Shown here: in pieces, positions 33,602 through 43,795 of the stretch
How the letters are laid out: each line of letters starts with the position of its first letter
Numbering within the stretch: position 1 is the stretch's first letter
From: Serendipita indica DSM 11827
Taxonomy: Eukaryota; Basidiomycota; Agaricomycetes; Sebacinales; Serendipitaceae
NCBI GenBank assembly: GCA_910890315.1
Contig: CAJVGD010000017.1
Span: 186,001-250,000, forward strand
Length of the DNA stretch: 64,000 bases
Reading direction: 5' to 3'
The notes under the pieces: model-generated
Databases searched by the model: none
What the model saw: the letters and a program-made list of their open reading frames with translations, nothing else
Told to the model about the DNA's origin: nothing
Made by a program: the position numbers and the translations under genes

Positions 33602-34020
33602 CTAAGGATCATCGCAAAGTTCCCAAGTCTCCAAGCACAAATAAATGCAGCCTGATTTAAATGGTCAATAATATTCTGCAAACGAGGACCTCTGGACGGA
33701 GACATCTGAGCTCAACATCTCCACACGAGACAGCTTCCTTAAACCTCTGAAGGACCAAATAAATGCACAGAAATACTCACAGCAGCAAAGTTTGAGAAAA
33801 GGCAAGCATGCACCCCCACCACGCAGACGTGTAGGTGTTATCTCTTGACAGATCGTCATATTTGCGCCTGGCTGATACGACACTACGTGACTTGGGTACA
33901 TGTAACCATCGATACTGATTTTGATTTGCCCTGAATCACAGACAACTCATCAGGTCTTGTCATGGTCAATGGGAAATAGCGAAGCCCACCCGACTCCAAT
34001 TGTTGCCTGTGCGGAAGCAT
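33602..34020 (-). CDS. Small Cys-rich LRGG-core protein, type T3 (copy 3 of array)
   Basis: Exon 1: MLPHRQQLES (ATG at 34020). Exon 2 (acceptor GTGATTCAG at about 33931): GQIKISIDGYMYPSHVV, SYQPGANMTICQEIT, PTRLRGGGACLPFLKLCC, GTGAGT donor at about 33780. Exon 3 (acceptor TAAATCAG at about 33654): CCIYLCLETWELCDDP, stop TAG 33602-33604. About 76 residues. The tail differs from the 30.1-kb copy at only three of about sixteen positions and the first exon is nearly identical, so the two are the youngest duplicate pair with both members apparently intact. Confidence 0.6.
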
Positions 34021-34075
34021 ATGTGGGAGACGTCCAAGTATATTGAGTAGTAAGGATAATAAACCTTCAGTGCAC

Positions 34076-34094
34076 CGCGGTCGACTTCTTATAT
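34076..34094 (-). promoter_or_regulatory. Core promoter (TATA) of T3 gene at 33.9 kb
   Basis: The minus strand reads ATATAAGAAGTCGACCGCG about 75 bp before the ATG, with one change in the TATAAGTAGTCGRCC consensus. Confidence 0.5.
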
Positions 34095-34194
34095 GGCAGA
34101 TTATGAAAGTCCTGTCAGCCTCAATCGTCTCGCGAGTTGGTCCAGGTTCATGCCTTCTTAACTCAAAAGGCCATATTATGGCGAGGCTCTATAC

Positions 34195-34280
34195 TGGCAG
34201 TGTAATCAAGGCCGGCATGGACGGCGTTGCCCAGTTCTGGAATGGGCCGGTGTTGACTCGCACGGCTGGCCGGCCCAGCA
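34195..34280. repeat. Upstream element shared by the small-gene array (copy c)
   Basis: Contains GGCAGTGTAATCAAGGCC, GGCATGGACGG, CAGTTCTGG and GTGTTGACTCG, lining up with copies a and b at about the same distance from the TATA box. Confidence 0.4.
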
Positions 34281-34714
34281 AGGAAGGGAATGATTCTAGG
34301 TAGGATATCCAGGAGAGATGCTTGTAATAAGCAAATGAGAATCAATAAATGGTCACTCATCATGTAGATTTAGACCCAGAACCACTTGACCTCCAAACAA
34401 TGGACGTATTAGAGGATCTGTGATAAATCATGCTTCAAGCTACCGTCTGGCTTATGGAAAGCCTTTCCCCCACACCCAGAAACCATTAGACTACGTCTTT
34501 TAGTGAATTATGAGTACTTTACAACTGGCTGAGTGCCCGAATGGAAATACTATATATATTAGGATGGGTCGTGGAAGGCATGACATTGTTACAAGATTCA
34601 AATAGAAGTCAGATCTGAGTTGAGCGTTATTTTATCAAGTTTCAGAGCGAGGCAGCTGCCCATCTAGCCAGTCGCAGACTGTCGAGGGGGAGTTCATACC
34701 CTACCCAAGCAGGA

Positions 34715-35227
34715 TCATTTGCATTTAGGTAGCCAGTCAAAAAGACAGTCGCAAAGTTTCTCAAATGGATTAGGGCAGCAGCCTAATAAGTGATCTAGTC
34801 AGTATTCCTTGGCAGCTAGCTGGACGAAATAAGATTCAACAAAGAGACAGCCCCTTAAGAGCATTGCTTTCCCCCCTTTTGGAGAGCCGAGAGGAAATGC
34901 TTCAATTTCTCCTTTCTTTGGAGCCCCTCATAACATTCTGGATCGAACGTTGCTACTCGGAGGTGTCCAGGGAAACTTGAGCAACACGGAAGTTTACTCA
35001 CAACAGACAGTGCAACAGCCGCCACGTAGACGCATGGGGCTGGTCGTCTGCTCAGAAAATGACATCGACTTTGGACCTGGTTGACGGGATATCACGTGAC
35101 TTGCATGCACTTCGACGTCTTTTCTGTCCTTGCTCTGTTCTATATTAAAGCCAATGTATCAGATCCCATTGTCATCAATGAAAAGAAGAAACGCACCTGG
35201 CTCAGTCTGCTGCTTATGCAGGAACAT
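34715..35227 (-). CDS. Small Cys-rich LRGG-core protein, type T2 (copy 2 of array)
   Basis: Exon 1: MFLHKQQTEP (ATG at 35227). Exon 2 (acceptor TTTAATATAG at about 35142): EQSKDRKDVEVHASHVIS, RQPGPKSMSFSEQTTS, PMRLRGGCCTVC, GTGAGT donor at about 35001. The second intron is longer (about 220 bp), ending at CTTATTAG (about 34782). Exon 3: CCCPNPFEKLCDCLFDWL then PKCK, stop TGA 34715-34717. About 78 residues. It shares exon 1 'QQT.EPE' and the promoter with the T2 copy at 32 kb, but the tail is more diverged (CCTVCCCCPNPFEKLCDC), showing that the region after RLRGG evolves fastest. Confidence 0.6.
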
Positions 35228-35288
35228 CTGTCGCGACCGGGTTGGTAAGTGGAGAAGTTGGTAGAGATATTGATCCTTTGATGCATAG

Positions 35289-35305
35289 TGGTCGACTACT
35301 TATAC
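35289..35305 (-). promoter_or_regulatory. Core promoter (TATA) of T2 gene at 35.1 kb
   Basis: The minus strand reads GTATAAGTAGTCGACCA about 77 bp before the ATG, matching the T2 promoter at 32.57 kb at nearly every base. Confidence 0.6.
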
Positions 35306-35419
35306 TGGCCACGAACCATAATTTCATGTGACGGACTCCGGTCGCCTCCTTAATCATATCTCTAGTTGTATTTCTTGCGTCTTAATCCGATGTCGGCAGT
35401 GCCAGCGGTGCCAGCATGG

Positions 35420-36060
35420 AGAGAGAGATTGTGTGTGGGAGAGAGAGGGAAAGAGAATTTGAATTTGAATTTGAATTTGAATTTGAATTTGCTTTCGCTA
35501 ACAGGTAATACATGAAATCGAGCTGGAATCTTGGGGGCATTGTTCGAGTTCTACTGGTAAGCGGGCCTAGGGTACTCTCTGGCGTGCAGGTGATGCACGT
35601 GTCCCTCGTGTGATGTCAACGGTATGATACTAGTTAAGATAGAATGGGTTATTCGGTGGCGATGGAGTGGCGTCCCCAAATGCGGTGGTCTTGACGCTAG
35701 GCACTGGGCTGGTTAATTTGAGGACGTCGAGTCTGACTCGGTTGCTTAAATCAGGACAATCTCCGAGTGAAATGGCGCGGCTATGCACATTTTCTCAGTG
35801 GTCCGAGGTGTCCATCTGGTGCAGCCTCGTATGTTGTCCCGCTTCGTTGAACTGTGTGCAGTCAAACAGGATATCTTTGCTTATTTGTAGGAGAGTCCTC
35901 CATGGAGAGGATATCTGTTGTGGGACGTTGAAGCGTGCGTCGTGCTTGCCGAAGCAACCATGGCCAGTATGTTCGATGTCGCCACCCCCAGCATATTGCG
36001 ACTGAGTTGACAAAAGAGTGGCTTCTAAGTGTTGATGGAACAGGTGGGCAGCCGTGGTTA
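35420..36060. other. Unexplained 640-bp segment splitting an upstream element
   Basis: The shared upstream element begins near 35394 (GTGCCAGCATGGA) but its recognisable continuation is at 36061 (CAGTGTCAGCATGGAAAGG). The sequence between has no counterpart in the sister copy and contains the GAATTT tandem repeat. It may be a nonautonomous insertion, but I see no clear terminal repeats. Confidence 0.3.
35455..35490. repeat. Hexanucleotide microsatellite (GAATTT)6
   Basis: Six perfect tandem GAATTT units directly after a GA-rich tract. A simple repeat with likely length polymorphism and no coding role. Confidence 0.95.
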
Positions 36061-36150
36061 CAGTGTCAGCATGGAAAGGCACCCTCGGTTCTTTAGTAGC
36101 CTAGAGCTGTAATATTATGTCAACCCAGCTTGCAATCGAGTGACTCCGTG
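36061..36150. repeat. Upstream element shared by the small-gene array (copy d)
   Basis: CAGTGTCAGCATGGAAAGGC, TCGGTTCTT, then TGTCAACCCAGC and GCAATCGAGTGA, closely parallel to the block at 30.73-30.81 kb. It is displaced from its T2 gene by about 640 bp of other sequence. Confidence 0.4.
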
Positions 36151-36913
36151 CGGGCTGCGGACAGAGATGATCGAATCGTTTATATCCGAAATAATCACGA
36201 TAAACGATGGGAACTTTTATTTCTGGGTCTTTGTCCTCCTACTTTCGCCCCCGTGGTAGATTTTGTTACTGAAGGACGCCCCGCAGACGAGTTATGGCAC
36301 GCTTTCGTAGCATACTTGATTCTCAAACCGTGTGGTGTATTGATCATCATTCATCAAATGGCTAACCGAATGGATTCTCACCAGTCTAGCGAAGTTCAAG
36401 CGGCTTCTAGGCTCTCTACTCAGTATACTTTTAAAATAAATTGATCATCAGCCTTGATACTATGATATGAAGGACTGACATTATCGCGCAGGATTGGAAA
36501 ACCAGCCACAATTGAAAGCAGGACTGGGTACTTCGGCTTAGAACTAGACCTTTCTCCGTCTGACAACTAGATTATCTTCTTTAGAAGCGGTTATAATCGA
36601 GTTTAGGCTGGGCCTTTTGTATCTCCGCATCGGGTTGGCGAACTGTCTACTATATTGCAATTCTATGTTGCAAAGCTTTCAATCAATGGAGGTAACCGCC
36701 CAAGTAAGCATCCAATAACACTATTTGTGCCACTATTCCCCGCTTGATACGGTACAAGGCTCACAAACGTTCGACAAAGTTACCGATCGAAGATCCCGAA
36801 TTTAGGAGAATGACGACAGAAGAAACACTTCAAAACCAGAACAAATATTTCAAACGAGTTTGATTCAACAGATATGATAAAGAATGATTTACGGGGCAAC
36901 GTTGATGGTATAT
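36151..36913. other. Intergenic region downstream of the T1 gene
   Basis: Sequence at 36380-36450 (TAGCGAAGTTCAA, AGTATACTT) resembles 33025-33075 and belongs to the duplicated unit. The rest shows no gene. Confidence 0.35.
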
Positions 36914-37393
36914 CTAGCAACCTAATGGGTGCGTAAGTCATCACGTTTATCTGAGCGCTAGACCCACTTACACATTGCGAAGCAGTCATCGATCGCCTCT
37001 AGGCAGCAAAGCTCCTCCAATCCACAGCCTGATCGACACAGTCAATACCCATCATTCCAGGAGACCAGCGTTCAGACGAAGGACACTACTCCCTCTTCAG
37101 GGGATAGAATCCCAGTTTGAGGGCAGATTGTATTACTCACATATACAGCATATGCAGAGACATGCGACAACGGGGTGATGGCCATCTCCACCGCGAAGAC
37201 GCATGGGGTTATTGTCCTCTCCCGAAAGCGACATAGATTTGGCGCCTGGTTGCTGGGATACGACATTCTTCGCGCTGATATCGACGCTGGTGTTGGCTTG
37301 CGCTGCATTTAGGACGAGCCATCAAGGTCTAAGTCGTAGTTGGGGAGAAGCAAGCTACGTACCCTGATCGATGGTCTGCTGCTGCTGAAGCAT
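36914..37393 (-). CDS. Small Cys-rich LRGG-core protein, type T1 (copy 1 of array)
   Basis: The best-resolved member. Exon 1: MLQQQQTIDQ (ATG at 37393), donor GTACGT. Exon 2 (acceptor AAATGCAG): AQANTSVDISAKNVVSQQPG, AKSMSLSGEDNNPMRLRGG, DGHHPVVACLCICCI, donor GTGAGT at 37140. Exon 3 (acceptor GTCGATCAG at about 37032): CCGLEELCCLEAIDDCFAM, donor GTAAGT. Exon 4 is only 8 nt (acceptor CCCATTAG), giving CC and stop TAG 36914-36916. About 86 residues. The tail CLCICCICCGLEELCCLEAI-DDCF strongly resembles the CYSTM module (hydrophobic, Cys-packed, ending Asp-x-Cys-Phe), which in known families anchors small stress proteins at membranes. No signal peptide. The role of the LRGG core is unknown. Confidence 0.65.
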
Positions 37394-37467
37394 AGTCGAT
37401 AACGAGGAACGGAGACGAGTGTCGAAGAAGAGAGGTCGAAGAGATAAGGTCTCATTGGACCCACGAT

Positions 37468-37484
37468 GGCCGACTATTTATACC
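37468..37484 (-). promoter_or_regulatory. Core promoter (TATA) of T1 gene at 37.2 kb
   Basis: The minus strand reads GGTATAAATAGTCGGCC about 90 bp before the ATG, the same TATA-plus-GTCGGCC arrangement as at T2 and T3. Confidence 0.55.
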
Positions 37485-37843
37485 GACGACGACGATCCAC
37501 AATTAGCCATGCGCCGTCCGCACCTCGAAGTGACGGATTCCAACCGGCATTCTATTTATGCTGATTCGCTAAATCACCTAATTATATCTCGCCGACAACC
37601 TTCGCAACGAAAATCGAGAACGCGGCTGCTCCTGACACCTCCAATGGAAACGAGAGTAAACACGGGAAAGTAACGATACACAGGTTTCATTGATCAGAGC
37701 CATCCGTCGTACCGACCTAATCGCGTTTCCCTCAACCCACCTACATTCTCGCTAGATTCCCTTTCGTCAACGTCCGGATACACATCCACATACAAGTCAT
37801 TATCTCTTCCACCGGTATTGAGCGACGACGTGAACCACCATGT

Positions 37844-39399
37844 TCATCCATACTGACTCGGTCTCTTCAACCAGGCAGACAGGCCCGAAGAAATAGGCGC
37901 CTTATGTCCCGCATCTCTACTATCAGAGGTATAAATAAGCTGTGTCGATGCGCCTTGTTGCGATTCTCGCTCACGCGGAGCGATGATACCGGCCATACTG
38001 TACCCGCAGTTAGCGCGCTTCTGCGAATGTACCACATGTAGTGGGTAATCGGCATGCGATTGTAATTCGATCACATTTGGCATTCGGTTCGTTGTTTCGT
38101 CCAGTTGAGCCCTCGCTCTTGGAGGAATGTGGCCCATCGAACGGCGTCCAGTTACTGGTGGAGCACTCTGTTGTTTTTATTTGTACGTACTGGATGTGAG
38201 CTTGACGTTGATGTGACGCCCTCTCAAACACTTGTGACGTTCGGAAATCTAGCAGAATCCACGAAATCGCAATCTGGAACGCGATCCATGGTGCGTAGAC
38301 TGTCACTCCTATATATACGCGGCTTGCAAAATGCCATGTCGCGAGCACAGCCAACGTGATCGAGAACGTCCCTGCATAGAATATGATCCCGTCCCGGTAC
38401 GGGATCGCCATAGCCAGTTTACGTGCCTCCCTAGACGATTGTAAGTCATATAGAGTAGAGATATATGCAAGTAACATGGAGTTCCCATTGCGCTAACAAA
38501 CAGGATGAGGCAGTATAGTCCATGCTTGACTGTCGGCGGGATCCATTGGACCCAAATGTTGGAGATACAGTGAGAAAGACATTGAAAGAAACTTCGCACA
38601 TGAGGTCTGAAGAGGATTAATTCTCCCCTTGTTTGAAGTAGTACTTACTTTCGGAATGTGCCCACATCGACTCGACGATTAACCCAAAAGACGCACACAA
38701 AGAAGCAAACCAGATTGCCAACATAAAATACAGCAACCTGTTGGACAGCTCGTACCACGCCCAGAGCCTACCCTCAATACCTCAGCCAAGGTGAGCGGGG
38801 GAGAAACGAACACACCGTAATGAGATAATGAAAGAAACCATTGTGATACAGAGGAACTGAAGTACGAGCGCGAGCGAGAACCAGACTTGACATCTATGAA
38901 TAAATGAGACGAGCATTGCGTTGGCGGTGGAGCCTACATCTGAGCACCTGTCAGCACCTTGTTCACATGCACTAAGAGGACTTACGTGACTAGTCAACCC
39001 ATGGACACTACCACTCATCACTTGTGCGCCGTCAGCCATACCACTATCCATGAGGCTGCGTAGCATACCATAGGTATTCCCAATAATAACCAAGGCTGGA
39101 ACGTATTTTTGATGAATTAGGCGAGTTTAATGACCCTGATGCGCGATCTCCGCATAAACTCGACCTGAAGCGCATCCAAGGATGTTTAGCTCCTAAGGTA
39201 AACGAAGATTGGATGAGCTTACATCTTTTGGTAATGTAATAATCATTTCGTACGCCATTAAAGCTAACGCAGCATAGCTCACTGCGCGGGTTGTCCGTAC
39301 TGAACTCGACAAACCGCGAAACGAGGCGAGCGTTTGGAAGCCAAAGAAGTCTGCTTCTCCTTGTAGTGTTGCAAGGTCTACTACTATCTCACTCTTCAC
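37844..39399 (-). CDS. DUF6533-type multi-pass membrane protein
   Basis: The first exon (39399 to about 39220) contains SYAALALMAYEMIITLPKDV, the hallmark 'Y..lALl.YD.llTLp.Ev' of the DUF6533 family, large and uncharacterised in Agaricomycetes. Later exons give helices: VWFSLALVLQFLCITMVSFI (about 38820-38885), HGLYCLILFVSAMGT (about 38480-38520), GIIFYAGTFSITLAVLATWH and APWIAFQIAISWILLDF (about 38230-38390). The last exon ends with a polar tail (...AWLKRPSQYG, stop at 37844). Joins between exons near 39090-39160 are unclear: one candidate exon contains a stop. About seven helices are expected, and a receptor-like role is often guessed for the family but not shown. Confidence 0.55.
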
Positions 39400-40162
39400 T
39401 TTGTCTTCGACCCGAAATCTATATGCTAAAGTGACGCTTTTGCCCAGGTCCTGCTACCTTTCGGACAGTTGCGGTTCTGGTCCTCTCTGAAGCTAACGAT
39501 TATAATATTCAACGATCGTGGATCTATTGAAACAGTCGTGCTGTCAGAGTCGTGTTGGCGAACAAGAAGAGAGGGAAGGTCACCAATAGTCTAGGGTTTG
39601 AAGAGGGTAGCGACTCAGATAAGCGTACTTACCTCGGGTGAGGAATTAGGGCACCTGGCTTTGCGGCGTCGACCCCATTGATACCACGACCAAGGAACCG
39701 AGGCTCGTGAACATGTGTAAATAGCCTTTTTGGATGGCAAGGCGATGAAGCTCTATGTTTCATTTATAGCTTGTTCTTCAGAATCGATTAGTCGGGGCGT
39801 TGTCTGAGCTGCTCATTTCTATCAGACGGTCCTATCGCTTAATAGGTAAAGCGTGGGTGAACGAGAGTCTGCAACCGAGACTCCAAAGAAGATAAATGGG
39901 ATACTAAATTCTTAGTATCAATGAACGAAGGATTCCAACGACCCAGATCTTCACAAAAGCGACAGGGTACACGTCGGGCGTACGCTTGTCGCAGATCGAA
40001 GGTTAAATAAGTCTATTTGACAGCCATTTATGTAACTGAGCCCAGAGTCACGACGGCCTGGTCTCGTTGACTACTCTGGCACGTCATGGACGAGACCAAG
40101 TGGCAGAGTTATCGTACCGTGATTGACCGTGGTTATCGGCATAGTCATTCGAGGTGGACAAC

Positions 40163-42500
40163 ATGGGCAATAACAATGCTTTTGCTGCCATAGATTGCGC
40201 GTACTCGGTGGACTCGGTTGCTCGAGGCCCGCCGATCCCGGCCGCACCCAAACTTGGACTCTCCCTCGTCGACCGAATGCTGAGACTTCCGTCCATCGTC
40301 ACCCAGTCAAAACTAGATGACATAGGCATACCTGTCGCCGCGTTAGGAGTCTCTGTACTCTATGCTTTCTATCGAAGCCTGCGATGGGTTACCCGGCCGT
40401 GGTTCTCCAACCTCAAAATCATCCCAGGCCCACCAAATTCTTCACCTCTGTTTGGTTTCCTGTTCGGACATATTCCCCAAATGATCAATGGAAGACTCTT
40501 CTTGTCGATTTCACAGTGGTATGAAGAGTTCGGCCCAATATTTACTATCAACACGGTCCTCGGGGTGAGCGAAACAATTTAGCATCACAAGTGATCCCCT
40601 AACGGTCATCTTTTTAGGATCAGAGGTGCATTACTACAGATAACAAGGCAATAGGCCACATCTTGACTAATACGAACAAGTATCACAAACCCGAAGCTGC
40701 TCGCTACCAGCTTTCGTTTGTTATAGGAGATGGTGGGTTGACCAAAATACTGGAAATTCCAAGACTTATCCGGTTCCCTCAGGTCTTGTGCTCGTAGAAG
40801 GTACGTCGTCATAGTCAGCACCCAATCCCAACAAACATTGGCAGGAAACGATCACCGTATTCAACGTAGAGTAATGGTAAGAAACTCGCTGAAATTAATT
40901 CATTCCTAAGTATCTCACGGTCTTTCAGAATCCCGCCTTTAGCAGCGGACATTTGAAAGACATCTTTCCATCCTTCCAAAGAAAGGCCGCCGAGGTATGG
41001 ATTTGATCATCTAAATCAGGTATACTTATTGTCTGCTAGCTTCGGGACATTCTTCAACAGCAAATTACAATCGGCCAGGAGTTTATCAGAGTCGACATCC
41101 TCCACTGGCTTTCTCGAGCAACAATTGATATCATCGGCCTAGCCGGCTTCAACTACGACTTTGATACCCTTCGAAAAGGCGAGAGTGGGAACGAACTTGC
41201 GGCGAGTCTTCACCGTCTCAACTCGCCTAAAAAGTTTCCCATCGTCATGGCGCTCAAGATTTCTCTCCCGCCTTTTCGTATCATATTCTTTGACTATATT
41301 GCTCGGGAGTCTCGGTGGACACGAACGCTCCTGCGCCGAATTGGCCTTAGGCTGATTGGTGACAGGATGCAGGAGATGCCGTCCGAGAAGAATTCTCTAG
41401 CATATGAGGAGAGCGTATCTAGTGAGTCCTCGTTTAGTTTCGTGCTTCAAAGTCTGAGTAGTCGTCAGACGTCAGTGATAGGGATCTACTCTCTTTGATG
41501 ATCAAGTCAAACAAGTCGACCACGATTCCCCCAGAGCAGCGGCTCAGTGTCAATTGCATGCTCGACCAGATACCTACGTTCCTCATAGCAGGTAAGTGAC
41601 ATAATCTTGTTGTTGGTCTCGTCTAAAGCCTTTCTAGGCCATGATACCACAGCAACTGGTACTGCATGGGGACTTCAAGAGCTTGCATTGCATCCAGATA
41701 TACAAATGCGCCTACGCGAAGAGCTTCTAGTAGCATTCCCAACAGAGGATACTCCGGTCACCGTCGATGCCCTCAATGCTTTACCATACCTGGAAGCTGT
41801 CGTGCGGGAGATGCTTCGTTTCCACCCGCCTATCGACGTCTTCTCTCGAGTTGCAGTCGAAGATGATGTCCTTCCGTTAGAGCGTCCGTTTATCGACAAA
41901 AGGGGTCAACAGCATGCTTACCTCTAGTAAGTCCGAACCGAACCGAAGGGAAAAAGCTGACGAAAACGTGTTACAGTATCAAAAAGGGCGATCACATTCT
42001 TATTCCCATCAAACTGATCAATCAATTGAAAGAGACGTGGGGAGAGGACGCAGATAAATTCAAGTATGTCTGCGCTTTACTTAAGCTCGCAGTCGCTTAC
42101 GTCCTATAGTCCAGACAGGTGGCTCGGGGATCTTCCACCAGCGGTTAAAGCGACACCTGCCCTATGGGCGAATCTCCTCACCTTTGGTGCTGGTCCTCGG
42201 TCTTGCATAGGATTCCGGTTCGCCGTCTTGGAGTATGTCTTGGCACAGCATTTTTCATACACATCTAATTTGACTTTACAGGATGAAGATTCTCCTTCTC
42301 TATCTCCTTCGCTCGTTTGAGATTAACGTCGCGGTTCAGCCAGACGAACTTATGGGACGAGAAATGTGCGTATCACGTTTATCAAAGAGATTGGGCTCAT
42401 CACACTACAAAGGGTTGTCACTCGTCCTGTATTGAAAGCAAGAAAGGGGGATGGGCCTCAATTGCCCATTCTTCTTCGCCCGCTTTCGGACAAGTCATAA
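40163..42500 (+). CDS. Cytochrome P450, different family from the OrdA-like set
   Basis: About nine exons. Anchor region [18 protein letters not shown], then [20 protein letters not shown] and [20 protein letters not shown]-helix: [21 protein letters not shown], split by an intron near 41590-41638. ExxR as [19 protein letters not shown], then [11 protein letters not shown] and the heme loop [20 protein letters not shown] (about 42178-42232). The last exon gives [20 protein letters not shown] and ends at TAA 42498-42500. I use ATG 40163 ([10 protein letters not shown]); the longer open frame starts with GTG. All landmarks are present and joins are consistent. The FGxGPRxCIG form and general layout resemble basidiomycete CYP4/CYP3-like fatty-acid or xenobiotic hydroxylases; the substrate is unknown. 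Confidence 0.85.
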
Positions 42501-42683
42501 AGGCCGGTGGATTCCGATTTGTCAGAGCCGCTATCTGAAATGTAATGTACTTGTATACACTGCTCCTGTTTATTCCCGCGAAGAAGAGTCACGAGCCGCT
42601 GCAGCCTAACTTGGCGCCTAAGTCTTTCTTGGACCTGCCCATATCTTCACCCTCTAGTTTCTCCCTCAGAAACCTCTATTACA

Positions 42684-43703
42684 ATGTCTTTCCTTCTCTC
42701 CAAGGTCAGAAAGCCCAATAGTGGGCACAAAGTCGACTCCAAGGAGACAAACCCGGCGCACACGCGCATCGTCGCCACTTCGTATACGTCAAAGAAAGTG
42801 GACATTCCGGACGATTTTCTCAAATTACCCGCACCAGATGCACAGGCAATCACCCTCCATACGGTGAACTTTTCCGAGTCGATTTTGCCCGAGTACGAAG
42901 GCCGCTACGCCGTCGTGCTCGATAATGTTATCAGCCCGAGTGAGTGCAAGCAGCTCATTGAGTACGCGGAGCAGAGTGCTGGTGCGAGTGACGAGGGAGT
43001 AGACAATAACGGTTGGAAGGCGGCGATGGTAAATGCAGGTGTTGGCCGCGAGGTCATGATGACCGAGTACAGAAACTCGGATAGGATTATATGGGATGAT
43101 CAAGAGGTGATGAATCGCTTGTGGGAGCGGTGTACCAAGGTGGATGGTGTCCTCGAGGAGATTGGCACACTGGATCACAAGCCGCTCATCCAGGGACGCC
43201 GCGGACAGAATAGTCGTTGGATCTTCTCAAGATTGAACGAACGCATGCGATTCTTGAGGTATGGTCCTGGGCAGTTCTTCAAAGGTGCGGAGGCTTTTTA
43301 GAGTTCCATCAACCTTTCGACTTACCCTCCCCTAGAACACTGTGACGGAATGTATTCGACACCAGATAATACGGAGCGCTCATTCGTCACACTCCATCTC
43401 TACCTCAATGATTCTGTACAAGCAATTACACCTGGCCAGCGCACTTCGGACCGAGCAGTCTCCTTCCCTCCCCCCGTACAAACACCGAATCCTTTGTATC
43501 TCAGTGACGAGCCATTAGAGGGAGGATCTACACCCTTCTTATCCTCGGACCTCAGTCGTCGAATCGACGTCCATCCAAAAGCCGGTCGTGTACTCCTGTT
43601 TCAGCACGCCGACCTTCTTCACTCGGGCGACTATGTGACCTCTGGCATCAAACATACCATGCGAACCGACTTGATGTACAAGCGTGTACCCAAGACAGAT
43701 TAA
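42684..43703 (+). CDS. 2-oxoglutarate/Fe(II)-dependent hydroxylase (prolyl 4-hydroxylase type)
   Basis: Two exons: 42684 to about 43285 and about 43335-43703, joined by an intron of about 50 bp whose removal creates FFKEHCDGMYSTPDNTERSF. The iron ligands are visible as HxD in EHCDG and the distal His in FQHADLLHSGDYVTSGIKHT; the Arg in KHTMRTDLMYKR would bind 2-oxoglutarate. The domain starts at YAVVLDNVISPSECKQLIEY (about residue 73), the usual beginning of P4H-alpha domains. No signal peptide or helix, so probably cytosolic or nuclear, unlike collagen P4H. Total about 320 residues. Such fungal proteins are often annotated as P4H alpha subunit homologues; the substrate is unknown. Confidence 0.88.
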
Positions 43704-43795
43704 CATCTCATAACAACCGAGAGTGTACGAGGTCGTTACAAGGACAGCTTCCATATTCATGACGTGCCTCTTTATCTACCCAGCTGTACAAATAA

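Noticed and set aside
37072-37308. 78-codon minus-strand frame starting MQRKPTPASISARRMSYPSN
   Set aside because: It is a different frame over the T1 exon 2. The frame giving KSMSLSGEDNNPMRLRGG is the one shared with the other copies.
30131-37393. Secreted cysteine-rich effectors
   Set aside because: None of the reconstructed proteins has an N-terminal hydrophobic signal; cysteines cluster in the C-terminal tail as in CYSTM proteins.
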